Source: JAXGMV01 sp040772085 (GTDB lineage Bacteria; Chloroflexota; Anaerolineae; Anaerolineales; Anaerolineaceae). From it: a stretch of DNA of 64,000 nucleotides. Every line of letters begins with the position of its first letter. Positions within the stretch are counted from its first letter, which is position 1. A model generated the notes under the pieces. That model ran no database searches. It had not been told where the DNA came from and was given only the letters and a program-made list of their open reading frames with translations. Below are positions 8,112-15,278 of the stretch, piece by piece. Both the position numbers and the translations under genes were made by a program. The stretch is from NCBI GenBank assembly GCA_040772085.1, contig JAXGYU010000001.1, forward strand, positions 124,001 through 188,000, in the 5' to 3' direction.

Positions 8112-10121
8112 ATGGAAAAAGTGTCGAAACGTTTGATAACAGCCGAGGATCTGTACGAGTTCAAGGTTATCGGCGGCGTCAGACTGTCGCCTGATGGCAG
8201 CAAAGTCATCTTCACGCAGCAACGGGTTGATAAATCTAGTGAGAAGAAATATACAAACTTATGGCTAAGCGACGTCAGAACCGGCAAAACAGCAGCGTTC
8301 ACGCAAGGCGATCATTCAGATCACTCACCGGTCTGGTCGCCTGATGGAAAGACCATTGCGTTTCTCTCAAACCGGGACAATAAGGAAAAGCCTGCCCAGA
8401 TTTATCTGATCGCGGTAGAAGGCGGTGAAGCCAGGAAACTGACAGACATCAAAGGCGGCATTGGCGGGTTATCGTGGTCACCGGATGGCAAACAACTGCT
8501 CTGCAGCGTCACGAAAACCGACCAGGACGTACTCGATCGCGAAGCAGATGAGCGTAAGAAAAAACTTGGCACGGTCGTACGTGTCTATGACCGCATCTTT
8601 TACAAACGCGATGGCGAAGGTTTTCTCGGACATGAACGCCAGCACATCTGGGTTGTCGATGCGCTTACCGGCGAGGGCAAACAGTTAACAGATCACAAGG
8701 TATTTGATGAGGTCGACCCCGCCTGGTCGCCCGACGGAAAATCGATCGTCTACGTCTCCAACCTTGCGAAAGACCCTGATTTCGCGCCAGACAAGGACGA
8801 GCTATTTGTTATGCCCGCGGCTGGCGGGAAAGCCCGTAAGGTGGCAACCGAAGCCGGCGGGAAGGGCGCCCCAGTCTTCTCCCCGGACGGCAAATGGATC
8901 GCTTATTTTGGCGGCTGGGGTGAAGGCGAAGGCTGGCGCAACACTTACCTGTGGCTGGCGCCCGCTGACGGCTCGGCTAAACCGGTCAACCTCACGATCC
9001 AGTTTGACCTGCACATTGACGCGGCGGTAATCAACGACGTTGGCTCGCCGGAAATGATGTCGCCGATCTGGTCCAAAGACGGGAGGAAGATCTACTTCCA
9101 GGTGGCGTACCATGGCAGCTCCCTGTTGAAAGTCATTGACATCAAGAGCGCTAAGCTCGACACAGTAATTGGCGAGGGCGGGGCGGTCGGCAGCGTCAGT
9201 TTCGACAAAGCGCAGTCCAGTCTGGCATATTTCTTCGGCAACTTTACTGATCCTGCCCAGGTTAAATTGCTCGACCTCAAGACCGGCAAGAGCAAGCTGC
9301 TGTACAGTGCCAATGCCGACCTGCTGAAACAACTCGATCTCGGTTCGGTTGAAGAGGTTTGGTACAAGAGTGAGAGCGGCATGGACCTGCAAGGCTGGAT
9401 CCTCAAGCCGCCCTCGTTCGATAAAACTAAGAAGTATCCGTCCATCCTGGAAATACACGGTGGACCGCAGACGCAATACGGCAAGTTCTTCATGCATGAG
9501 TTTTACTACTTCGCGTCAAAGGGCTATGTAGTGCACTTCACTAACCCGCGCGGCGGCAGGGGCTACGGCGAAGAACACACCAGGGCAATCTGGGGCGGCT
9601 GGGGCACGGCCGACTATCAGGATCTGATGACCTGGACTGATCTGGTCGCGAAAAAACCGTACATTGACACCAGCCGCATGTTCGTGACTGGCGGCAGCTA
9701 TGGCGGCTATATGACGGTCTGGATCATCGGGCACACGCAGCGTTTCAAAGCGGCTGTCACCCAGCGCTGTGTCAGCAATTTCCTCAGCATGTGGGGCTCC
9801 AGCGATTTCAACTGGGTCTTCCAGCGCATGCTCGGCGCGCGGCAGCCATTCTTTGACTTCGAGAAATTCTGGGAGCAGTCACCCATTGCCTACATTGGCA
9901 ACGCGAAAACACCAACCAAGGTCATCCATAATGAAGAAGATCACCGCTGTCCGATCGAACAGGGTGAGCAGGTCTTTGTGGCGCTGAAAAGCCTGAATGT
10001 GCCGACGCAATTCGTGCGCTTCCCGGGTGAGCCGCATGGTCTTTCCCGCGTTGGCCGTACCGACCGCAGGATCGAGCGCTTGAATCACATTGTCGGCTGG
10101 TTTGATAAATATCTGAAATAG
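8112..10121 (+). CDS. S9 family serine peptidase (prolyl oligopeptidase type)
   Basis: A 669-residue protein. Residues 1-400 are a beta-propeller with repeated WSPDGK / FSPDGK blades (TolB-like), and residues 420-669 are the alpha/beta-hydrolase domain with the Ser nucleophile in GGSYGGYMTVW near residue 529, the Asp region HNEEDHRCP and the His in GEPHGLSRVG. Members are acylaminoacyl or dipeptidyl peptidases acting on short peptides. There is no signal peptide, so it is probably cytoplasmic. AAAGGAG precedes the ATG. A second member of the family is at 33405-35372. Ends at a strong bidirectional terminator. Confidence 0.92.
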   Translation: MEKVSKRLITAEDLYEFKVIGGVRLSPDGSKVIFTQQRVDKSSEKKYTNLWLSDVRTGKTAAFTQGDHSDHSPVWSPDGKTIAFLSNRDNKEKPAQIYLIAVEGGEARKLTDIKGGIGGLSWSPDGKQLLCSVTKTDQDVLDREADERKKKLGTVVRVYDRIFYKRDGEGFLGHERQHIWVVDALTGEGKQLTDHKVFDEVDPAWSPDGKSIVYVSNLAKDPDFAPDKDELFVMPAAGGKARKVATEAGGKGAPVFSPDGKWIAYFGGWGEGEGWRNTYLWLAPADGSAKPVNLTIQFDLHIDAAVINDVGSPEMMSPIWSKDGRKIYFQVAYHGSSLLKVIDIKSAKLDTVIGEGGAVGSVSFDKAQSSLAYFFGNFTDPAQVKLLDLKTGKSKLLYSANADLLKQLDLGSVEEVWYKSESGMDLQGWILKPPSFDKTKKYPSILEIHGGPQTQYGKFFMHEFYYFASKGYVVHFTNPRGGRGYGEEHTRAIWGGWGTADYQDLMTWTDLVAKKPYIDTSRMFVTGGSYGGYMTVWIIGHTQRFKAAVTQRCVSNFLSMWGSSDFNWVFQRMLGARQPFFDFEKFWEQSPIAYIGNAKTPTKVIHNEEDHRCPIEQGEQVFVALKSLNVPTQFVRFPGEPHGLSRVGRTDRRIERLNHIVGWFDKYLK

Positions 10122-10141
10122 TTGATCGGCTGAAGGAATAA

Positions 10142-10173
10142 AAAAGACCTCCGTTTTTTGAACGGAGGTCTTT
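10142..10173. terminator. Bidirectional terminator between convergent genes
   Basis: AAAGACCTCCGTT (10143-10155) pairs with AACGGAGGTCTTT (10161-10173). T runs follow on both strands. It separates the S9 peptidase from the convergent cytochrome gene. Confidence 0.92.
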
Positions 10174-10189
10174 GCGTACAGGTTGGTTA

Positions 10190-12574
10190 TTACTTGAAGA
10201 GTTCGACGAATTTGGCAATGACGGCGGACAGAGTATCGGCGGGTTTTTCACCAGCGTCAATCATGTAACCGTTCTGCAGGACGTGCTGTTTGAACAGCTC
10301 CATCTTCAAATTCGAGTCTTCGTTGATCGCTCTGGTCTTGTGGCAGCTGCCGCAGACGCGGGTAGCGGGGCCTACGACCATGGCGGGCTCGGCATCCAGC
10401 TTGCGACCCCAGCTCTCATTCTCGTTGGAGGCGGAGAGCAGGCTGGGCAGGTACTTGGCAGGATCGCCAAGGTTGTGCTGTCCAGGCAAGTGACAGGACT
10501 CACAGTCGGTACCGTGCTTGGGATACGGGAACTCAACGTGGTGCTCGTAGTGCATCTTTTCCACCGGGTTGGAGAAGTCGATCTCGTCGGTGTCAAAGGG
10601 CTGTCCGGAGTGGATAGCGTGCACGTAGGAGTCCAGCGAGCGGGACTGCATCTCAAGGTGTGAACCGCCGGTCTTGGTCACATGGCACATCGCGCACAGT
10701 TCAATACTGCCGCCGTACTCAGGCGAGTGGAACTCGGTCGCGAGAGCGCCATGGCAGTCTTCGCAGCGTTCGGCAGAGGTGACAGGAGGATTGGTCTTGT
10801 CAATAGCATTGGCTTTGAGGTTGAAGTCCACAGCCAGACCATCAACTGCCACTGGCAGTTCATTGATCACCAGCTTGGGCATCACACCGATCGCTACGCG
10901 ATTGACGGTACCGTCAGACAGTTTGTCGGCCCATTTGCTCAGGTCGAGGGTCATTTCCCATTTGCCGTCGGCACTCACGACTGTCTTGCCACGGGGGTGG
11001 TCTGCGCCAGCCGCGAATTCGAGCGCGCGGGAATCCTTGTTATCGATCGCGCCATCGCCGTTGTCATCGAACGGGCGGTCATGACCGCTGACGATGAAGT
11101 CCTTGGTATCCCAGCCGTAGAGGTTGACGATGATGGTCGGGACGATATCGGCGGGCTTGACACCTTCGATTTCGGGATCCATGGCGGCGCTGAACTTGAC
11201 ATTGAGCGTATTGTCAGCGAACGCGACCTCATCAATTGTTACCTTGATGGCGTCGGAGTACTTCAGATCAGGAGCGGCGTAGATGGCTTTGTTGTAACCG
11301 GAGTGGATCGCGCTGAACGGTTTGGCAGCGCCGCCTTCAGTATGGCAGGAAGCGCAGTCAGTCGTTGCCAGATCCATGCTGCCGTGAATGGCTTCGGGGA
11401 CGATGGTCTTGAGGGAGAGCAGGGTGGTATCGTACAGAGTCTCTTCACCCTTCTTCTCGACCGCGCCTTCAGCAGCGTGGCAGCTCTTGCAGGTGGCGAT
11501 GTTCATCGCCGCGTCAGAGGTCACCACGTCGAGCTTGCCTTCATGGCAGGTCACGCAGTTTGACATCGACTGGGGATACGGGAACTCCATGGCATGCGAC
11601 ATATGCACGTCATTCATGACGGTGGTGTTGTAAGCATATTTCGCCTTTTGCTCATCGGTGAGTTCGGTCTTGCCAGCGAGCACATCGGCTGCCAGCTTGG
11701 GATCATCAACGAGCAGTTGCCATTCAAAGTGACCGCCCGCGCCGTTGTCGGTGTGGCAGACTTTACAGGTCATGAAATCGGTTGCCGGATCACCATTCAC
11801 ACGGGCAAGGATGTTGCCGTGCTTCAGGTAGGGATCGGTGTGGCAGCTCGCGCAGCCATCTTCGTTAGCGGCGGAGACATAATCCACATTGCCCATGGTC
11901 AGCATCTCGGCGAAGACGAACCGTGGCATGACGATACGAGAGGGCAGTTTGCCCATGGTCTCGTCGTAGCCGGTGACAGTCAGCAGGCCGGCGCCGGTGC
12001 GAAGATTGGTCTTGTAAGCTTCATCTTCGCTGGTCATCACGCTGGTGCATTTGCCGGCGTCACAGGTGACCTTGCCCTTGAGGGAAAGCCGAGCGAGTGC
12101 TGGCTCAAACTGGAATTTTCCGTCTGCGTACGGTACGTAGTAGATGGAAAGTCCATCGAGCTTGGCTGCATCAAACGGCTGACCGTTCTTGGTCAGGTTG
12201 AAGGTCACAGTGTGGGTGCTGGGCGCGGTGTAGGCATAATTGATGCCTGACACGTTGATGACACCAACCTGATACAGGCTGTCATAGAAAGCCTGATGCT
12301 CGCTGCCGGTATGCTTGTGGCAGGTGGTGCACTGTTCCAGAGGCATAACCTCTGCGCTGACTGGGGCGGGGGCGGCTGCTTCAGCAGGCGCTTCAGTAGC
12401 GGCTGCGGGAGCTTCAGTTGCCGTCGTAGGAGCGGCCTCAGTGGTCGCCGGTACAGCGGTGGCTTGCGGCTGGACATTGGCTGAAACCACTGTCGCCGCG
12501 GGAGCCTGGCAGGCTGTCAGCATGAGCGCTGCCATGATTATTACGAAACCTAAAATTACTGTTGTTCTTTTCAT
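10190..12574 (-). CDS. Decaheme c-type cytochrome lipoprotein, OmcA/MtrC family
   Basis: A 794-residue protein with exactly ten CxxCH heme-binding motifs (CTTCH, CASCH, CKVCH, CVTCH, CKSCH, CASCH, CEDCH, CAMCH, CESCH, CGSCH). The N-terminus is a lipoprotein signal (GFVIIMAALMLTAC, lipobox LTAC) followed by a low-complexity Ala/Pro/Thr/Glu linker of about 60 residues. Beta-rich segments alternate with heme clusters, and paired non-heme Cys (CDAGKC) occur near residue 165. This matches the OmcA/MtrC decaheme family, which carries electrons to extracellular acceptors in metal reducers. Here it is a single gene with no porin or periplasmic partner in the window. AAGGAG stands before the ATG. Its promoter overlaps two palindromes. 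Confidence 0.92.
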   Translation of the reverse strand: MKRTTVILGFVIIMAALMLTACQAPAATVVSANVQPQATAVPATTEAAPTTATEAPAAATEAPAEAAAPAPVSAEVMPLEQCTTCHKHTGSEHQAFYDSLYQVGVINVSGINYAYTAPSTHTVTFNLTKNGQPFDAAKLDGLSIYYVPYADGKFQFEPALARLSLKGKVTCDAGKCTSVMTSEDEAYKTNLRTGAGLLTVTGYDETMGKLPSRIVMPRFVFAEMLTMGNVDYVSAANEDGCASCHTDPYLKHGNILARVNGDPATDFMTCKVCHTDNGAGGHFEWQLLVDDPKLAADVLAGKTELTDEQKAKYAYNTTVMNDVHMSHAMEFPYPQSMSNCVTCHEGKLDVVTSDAAMNIATCKSCHAAEGAVEKKGEETLYDTTLLSLKTIVPEAIHGSMDLATTDCASCHTEGGAAKPFSAIHSGYNKAIYAAPDLKYSDAIKVTIDEVAFADNTLNVKFSAAMDPEIEGVKPADIVPTIIVNLYGWDTKDFIVSGHDRPFDDNGDGAIDNKDSRALEFAAGADHPRGKTVVSADGKWEMTLDLSKWADKLSDGTVNRVAIGVMPKLVINELPVAVDGLAVDFNLKANAIDKTNPPVTSAERCEDCHGALATEFHSPEYGGSIELCAMCHVTKTGGSHLEMQSRSLDSYVHAIHSGQPFDTDEIDFSNPVEKMHYEHHVEFPYPKHGTDCESCHLPGQHNLGDPAKYLPSLLSASNENESWGRKLDAEPAMVVGPATRVCGSCHKTRAINEDSNLKMELFKQHVLQNGYMIDAGEKPADTLSAVIAKFVELFK

Positions 12575-12664
12575 TTATTGCTCCTTGGAGTCATCTCAAG
12601 CTTGAATAAATCCTACGAAACTATCTTTTGCCGCCACCTCCTCTATGAGAATGAGATGAGTCTT

Positions 12665-12716
12665 ACATTAAGGAAAACTTAATGTTTGCAATTATACATT
12701 AATATTCTCTTAATGT
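12665..12716. promoter_or_regulatory. Two tandem palindromic operator candidates for the decaheme gene
   Basis: Site 1 (12665-12685) is a perfect palindrome, ACATTAAG-n5-CTTAATGT. Site 2 (12696-12716) is ACATTAAT-n5-CTTAATGT. Their starts are 31 bp apart, about three helical turns, so both would face the same side of DNA. The minus-strand -10 (TATAAT) lies between them. Placement around the promoter fits a dimeric regulator, probably a repressor. Regulator unknown. Confidence 0.65.
12691..12696 (-). promoter_or_regulatory. -10 element of the decaheme cytochrome promoter
   Basis: Minus strand reads TATAAT, placed about 117 nt before the ATG. The leader that follows contains TCATCTCA, which can pair with TGAGATGA close to the ribosome-binding site, so translation may also be gated. 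Apart from these, 12717-13006 holds no gene that can be supported. Confidence 0.5.
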
Positions 12717-13006
12717 TCATTAATAGATGAAATTAGTCAGGTATTGGTTAGGAAAAACAGATTAAAACGACGTAAAAAATCTGTTTTTATGACTGGTTCA
12801 CCTGGTTCCAGCCGGGTTGCGGGAGTATTTCTGCCATGATCATCTGGCTGCTGGCAGTAGGGAATTTACTCGTTGGCACGGCAAACTTAAATTCCTCAGA
12901 CGGGGTGAAATGGAGGAGAAAAAGTGTTACACTTTAGGCGAGCGCGGTGATGATAAGATCATCATCGTGCCATAAAACTAGAAACCTATTATTAAGGAGA
13001 TAATCA

Positions 13007-13204
13007 ATGGCTTACAGCTTCAAGAATTCCAAAGGAAAAGAATATTTCCTGCATCTGAAAAAGGTCACCCGTGCCTCCGGCAAAGAGACAGAACTATATT
13101 ATTTCTCCACTGATCTGCGAAAGGGTCAGGAAGTTGACAAGGTCCCTGCTGGCAAAGAGGTTGTTGAATTGGCGTCAGGTCTGCCAGTGCTGAAGAAGAA
13201 ATAG
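13007..13204 (+). CDS. Small conserved hypothetical protein
   Basis: A 65-residue basic protein (MAYSFKNSKGKEYFLH at the N-terminus, GLPVLKKK at the C-terminus). AAGGAG lies 7 nt before the ATG, and a strong hairpin terminator follows, so it is a genuine one-gene unit. The pattern 'tyrosine/phenylalanine strand, polar turn, LPAGKEVVE, GLPVLKK' looks like a small beta-sheet protein seen as conserved hypotheticals in other bacteria. No function is recognised and no motif of catalysis is visible. Confidence 0.78.
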   Translation: MAYSFKNSKGKEYFLHLKKVTRASGKETELYYFSTDLRKGQEVDKVPAGKEVVELASGLPVLKKK

Positions 13205-13218
13205 CCTGCGATCGGAAT

Positions 13219-13262
13219 GATAATAAGATATCCCGCGAAATTTCGCGGGGTATCTTATTATC
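13219..13262 (+). terminator. Long hairpin terminator
   Basis: GATAATAAGATA-CCCGCGAAA pairs with TTTCGCGGG-TATCTTATTATC, about 20 bp with one bulge. It directly follows the 65-residue gene. The T tract is interrupted (TATCTTATTATC), but stem length makes termination likely. Confidence 0.75.
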
Positions 13263-13378
13263 TGGGAAAGAACCTGACATCAGCACAGCGATCCAGTAAG
13301 GAAGCGCCATAAGCGCACGAGGTTGAAATGTCCAAATCGATCGAACGCAGGACACGTCCGCATGGACAGAGCTTCGCC

Positions 13379-13428
13379 AGTGTGGTCTCCCTACAGTTTG
13401 AAAATCATCCCCTGTTGGGGGCCACGAC
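13379..13428. repeat. Repeat unit R1 (hairpin module)
   Basis: A 50-bp unit that starts AGTGTGGTCTCCCTA, passes GTTTGAA and ends with the hairpin module CATCCCC-TGTT-GGGGGCCACGAC. The same unit recurs at 13490-13538. Read on the minus strand, the left part looks like a T-loop plus acceptor end of some tRNA (TTCAAAC/TTCGAAC, then GGGAGACCACA). The flanking 13263-13378 shows only a short GTCC-GCAT-GGAC hairpin. Confidence 0.7.
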
Positions 13429-13446
13429 AATCTAATCGTTGGTAGG

Positions 13447-13465
13447 GATGGCGCAAGCGCCATCC
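13447..13465. repeat. Isolated 9-bp hairpin between repeat units R1 and R2
   Basis: GATGGCGC and GCGCCATC flank AA, giving a compact stem between the two repeat units. No T tract and no gene nearby. Confidence 0.5.
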
Positions 13466-13489
13466 GCGACCAAGATGCAAAGTATTGCT

Positions 13490-13538
13490 AGTGTGGTCTC
13501 CCTATAGTTCGAAAATCATCCCTGTCGGGGGCCACGAC
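13490..13538. repeat. Repeat unit R2 (hairpin module)
   Basis: Near copy of R1: AGTGTGGTCTCCCTATAG, GTTCGAA, then CATCCC-TGTC-GGGGGCCACGAC. It is followed by a copy (13548-13567) of the terminator hairpin that ends the tRNA gene. Confidence 0.7.
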
Positions 13539-13572
13539 CAAAAAAAAATGACCCTGAATCAGGTCATTAAAG

Positions 13573-13738
13573 TGGGCCCGGCTGGGTTCGAATACCATCC
13601 CCTGTTGGGGCCACGACCAAGATAAAAAAAATGACCCTGAATCAGGTCATGAAAATGGGCCCGGCTGGGTTCGAATATCATCCCCTTATGGGGGCCACGA
13701 CCAAGATAAAAAAATGACCCTGAATCAGGTCATGAAAA
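13573..13738. repeat. Two tandem 83-bp repeats copying the tRNA 3' end and terminator
   Basis: Units start at 13573 and 13656; the real tRNA 3' end starts at 13739, so the period is exactly 83 bp. Each unit holds the last 20 bases of the tRNA (TGGGCCCGGCTGGGTTCGAA on the plus strand), then a 25-26 bp hairpin module (CCCC-TGTT or TTAT-GGGG, then CCACGAC), then CAAGATA plus an A run and the terminator palindrome ATGACC...GGTCAT. Module loops vary while the CCCC/GGGG arms are kept. Confidence 0.85.
13707..13733 (-). terminator. Terminator of the tRNA(CAT) gene
   Basis: Minus strand: ATGACC-loop-GGTCAT (13714-13733) followed by a run of seven Ts, a few bases after the tRNA. Further copies of the same hairpin are at 13631-13650 and 13548-13567. 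Confidence 0.8.
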
Positions 13739-13810
13739 TGGGCCCGGCTGGGTTCGAACCAGCGACCAAGCGGTTATGAGCCGCGCGCTCTGCCACTGAG
13801 CTACGGGCCC
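13739..13810 (-). tRNA. tRNA with CAT anticodon (Ile2-type likely, else Met)
   Basis: A 72-nt cloverleaf: acceptor GGGCCCG/CGGGCCC, D-arm with AGCTCAGTGGCAGAGC, anticodon loop CTCATAA (anticodon CAT), T-arm GCTGGTTCGAACCCAGC, discriminator A, no encoded CCA. CAT is read by initiator Met, elongator Met and the lysidine-modified Ile2. C4-G69 and C5-G68 in the acceptor and the CTTGGTCGCTGG stretch resemble Ile2 tRNAs, so Ile2 is favoured, by inference. A TGGTATAAT extended -10 is at 13825-13830 (minus). Confidence 0.9.
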
Positions 13811-13824
13811 CCAGTGGATAAAAA

Positions 13825-13830
13825 ATTATA
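13825..13830 (-). promoter_or_regulatory. Extended -10 promoter of the tRNA(CAT) gene
   Basis: TGGTATAAT on the minus strand, about 14 nt before the mature 5' end. No clear -35. Confidence 0.55.
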
Positions 13831-13874
13831 CCACGCGTGCCGCCCCAATTATTTAAGGATTGGCAGTCCGGCAA

Positions 13875-13907
13875 ACAAAAGGAACCCCGGTCAGGGGTTC
13901 CTTTTGT
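13875..13907 (-). terminator. Terminator of the 2-oxoacid:ferredoxin oxidoreductase operon
   Basis: ACAAAAGGAACCCC (13875-13888) pairs with GGGGTTCCTTTTGT (13894-13907) around a 5-nt loop. It lies 12 nt past the gamma-subunit stop; the T-rich arm serves as the T tract. Confidence 0.85.
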
Positions 13908-13919
13908 AAGAGCGCCAAT

Positions 13920-14468
13920 TTACTGCGCTTTGATGACTTCACATGCCGCGCCGGCATCGATTGCCTGCATGTTGGCCGGCAACAGACGATGATGCCTGGC
14001 AGGCAGGTGCTCGTGCAACGCCTTTTTGAGATCATCCAGGCTGACCAGCTCGAGATTAGCCAGCAAACCGCCCAGCATGACCATGTTCGCCAGTTTGCGG
14101 TTACCGATGCCCTCTGCCAGTTCATTGGCGGGGACTTTAACGACGGTGATGTCAGTTCGCGTCAATGGCCGGTCAATGATGGAGGTATTGACCACCAGCA
14201 CACCGCCTGGTTTGACTTCCTTCTCGTATTTATCAAATGACGGCGCGTTCATCACAACGGCTGCCATTGGATTGCGGACGACAGGCGCGCCGATTTCATC
14301 TGTCGCAATGATCACTGTGCAATTGGCAGTACCGCCGCGCATTTCGGGACCATAGGACGGATACCAGGTTACGTTCAGACCTTTATCCATGGCGGCATAT
14401 GAAAGCAGCTGTCCTGCGAACAACACACCCTGACCACCGAACCCTGAGACTACAACTTCATTTTGCAT
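13920..14468 (-). CDS. 2-oxoacid:ferredoxin oxidoreductase, gamma subunit
   Basis: A 182-residue protein with the gamma-domain opening VVVSGFGGQGVLFAGQLLSY and the conserved SYGPEMRGGTANCTVI stretch. In the pyruvate/2-oxoglutarate:ferredoxin oxidoreductase superfamily this domain helps bind CoA and the substrate in the alpha-beta-gamma-delta complex. It is the last gene of a four-gene minus-strand operon (delta, alpha, beta, gamma) with gaps of 12-18 nt. A Shine-Dalgarno (GGAGG) precedes the ATG. Whether the complex uses pyruvate, 2-oxoglutarate or branched-chain keto acids cannot be settled from sequence alone; subunit style favours 2-oxoglutarate or branched-chain types. Confidence 0.9.
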   Translation of the reverse strand: MQNEVVVSGFGGQGVLFAGQLLSYAAMDKGLNVTWYPSYGPEMRGGTANCTVIIATDEIGAPVVRNPMAAVVMNAPSFDKYEKEVKPGGVLVVNTSIIDRPLTRTDITVVKVPANELAEGIGNRKLANMVMLGGLLANLELVSLDDLKKALHEHLPARHHRLLPANMQAIDAGAACEVIKAQ

Positions 14469-14480
14469 ATCTGGTCCCTC

Positions 14481-15266
14481 CTATGCGGTTTTATTGAGAA
14501 TTTCAGTGAGCGCGGGGGTCACTTTGTAATCACCAATCGGATACATGGGCAGCATATTTTCTTCAGCCCATTGCAGTGCCTGGTTGGGCAGGATGCCCCA
14601 GTTGGTCGGGCAGGTCGAAATCAATTCAACCATCGAAAAGCCCAGGCCTCTGACCTGACATTCAAACGCGGCGCGGATCGCCTGCTTGGCCATGCGGATG
14701 TTCTTGGGATTGTGCAGGCTGCGGCGGACGACATAACCGGCGCCGTCGAGCGTTGAGATCATCTCAGCCGCACGGATCGGGTAACCCTGCTGTTCGACAT
14801 CACGTCCGCGCGGGGAGGAGGTCGTTTTCATGCCGGGGAGGGTGGTCGGAGCCATCTGACCACCGGTCATACCGTAGATGGCGTTGTTGATGAATATCAC
14901 GGTAATGCCCTCACCGCGAGCTGCGGCGTGCACGATCTCACCAGCGCCGATGGACAGCATGTCGCCATCACCCTGATAGGTGAAGACAATTCTGTCAGGG
15001 CGGGAGCGTTTGACACCGGTCGCCATGGCTGGCGCGCGACCGTGAGGTGCCTGAACGAAGTCGAAGTTGAAGTAGTTGTAGGCAAAAACGGAGCAGCCGA
15101 CTGAGGCGACGCCGATCGTTTTCTCTGTCAGTGCCATCTCTTCAATCACTTCAGCAACCAGACGGTGGGCGACACCGTGCGTGCAACCGGGACAGTAATG
15201 GGTATTGATATCGACCAGGGTCTCCGGGCGATCATAGACAAGTTTTTCTTCAATCGATGTGACCAT
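14481..15266 (-). CDS. 2-oxoacid:ferredoxin oxidoreductase, beta (thiamine-diphosphate) subunit
   Basis: A 261-residue subunit. It has the beta-subunit opening HYCPGCTHGVAHRL and the thiamine-diphosphate/Mg motif GDGDMLSIGAG ending at NNAIYGMTGGQMAPT. This subunit decarboxylates the 2-oxoacid with thiamine diphosphate. It lacks extra cysteine clusters, so the [4Fe-4S] centres should come mostly from the separate delta subunit. Second to last gene of the operon. The GGQM-A-P-T-T pattern and short length (about 260) are typical of 2-oxoglutarate/branched-chain enzymes rather than the roughly 310-residue pyruvate type; this is an inference. Confidence 0.92.
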   Translation of the reverse strand: MVTSIEEKLVYDRPETLVDINTHYCPGCTHGVAHRLVAEVIEEMALTEKTIGVASVGCSVFAYNYFNFDFVQAPHGRAPAMATGVKRSRPDRIVFTYQGDGDMLSIGAGEIVHAAARGEGITVIFINNAIYGMTGGQMAPTTLPGMKTTSSPRGRDVEQQGYPIRAAEMISTLDGAGYVVRRSLHNPKNIRMAKQAIRAAFECQVRGLGFSMVELISTCPTNWGILPNQALQWAEENMLPMYPIGDYKVTPALTEILNKTA

Positions 15267-15278
15267 ATTTATGCTCCT

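Noticed and set aside
10682..11563. 293-codon open frame antisense to the decaheme cytochrome
   Set aside because: The minus-strand gene has ten heme motifs; the antisense frame shows no family features.
12836..12937. 33-codon open frame (MIIWLLAVGNLL...) before the 65-residue gene
   Set aside because: No Shine-Dalgarno or promoter at a suitable place and no similarity recognised.
13379..13738. Possible CRISPR array
   Set aside because: Only two to four copies, no unique spacers of constant length, and the units contain tRNA ends and terminators; no cas genes nearby.
13739..13810. Initiator tRNA-Met assignment for the CAT tRNA
   Set aside because: The first base pair is G1-C72, whereas bacterial initiators have a mismatch at 1-72, and the anticodon stem lacks the three G-C pairs; elongator Met or Ile2 remain.
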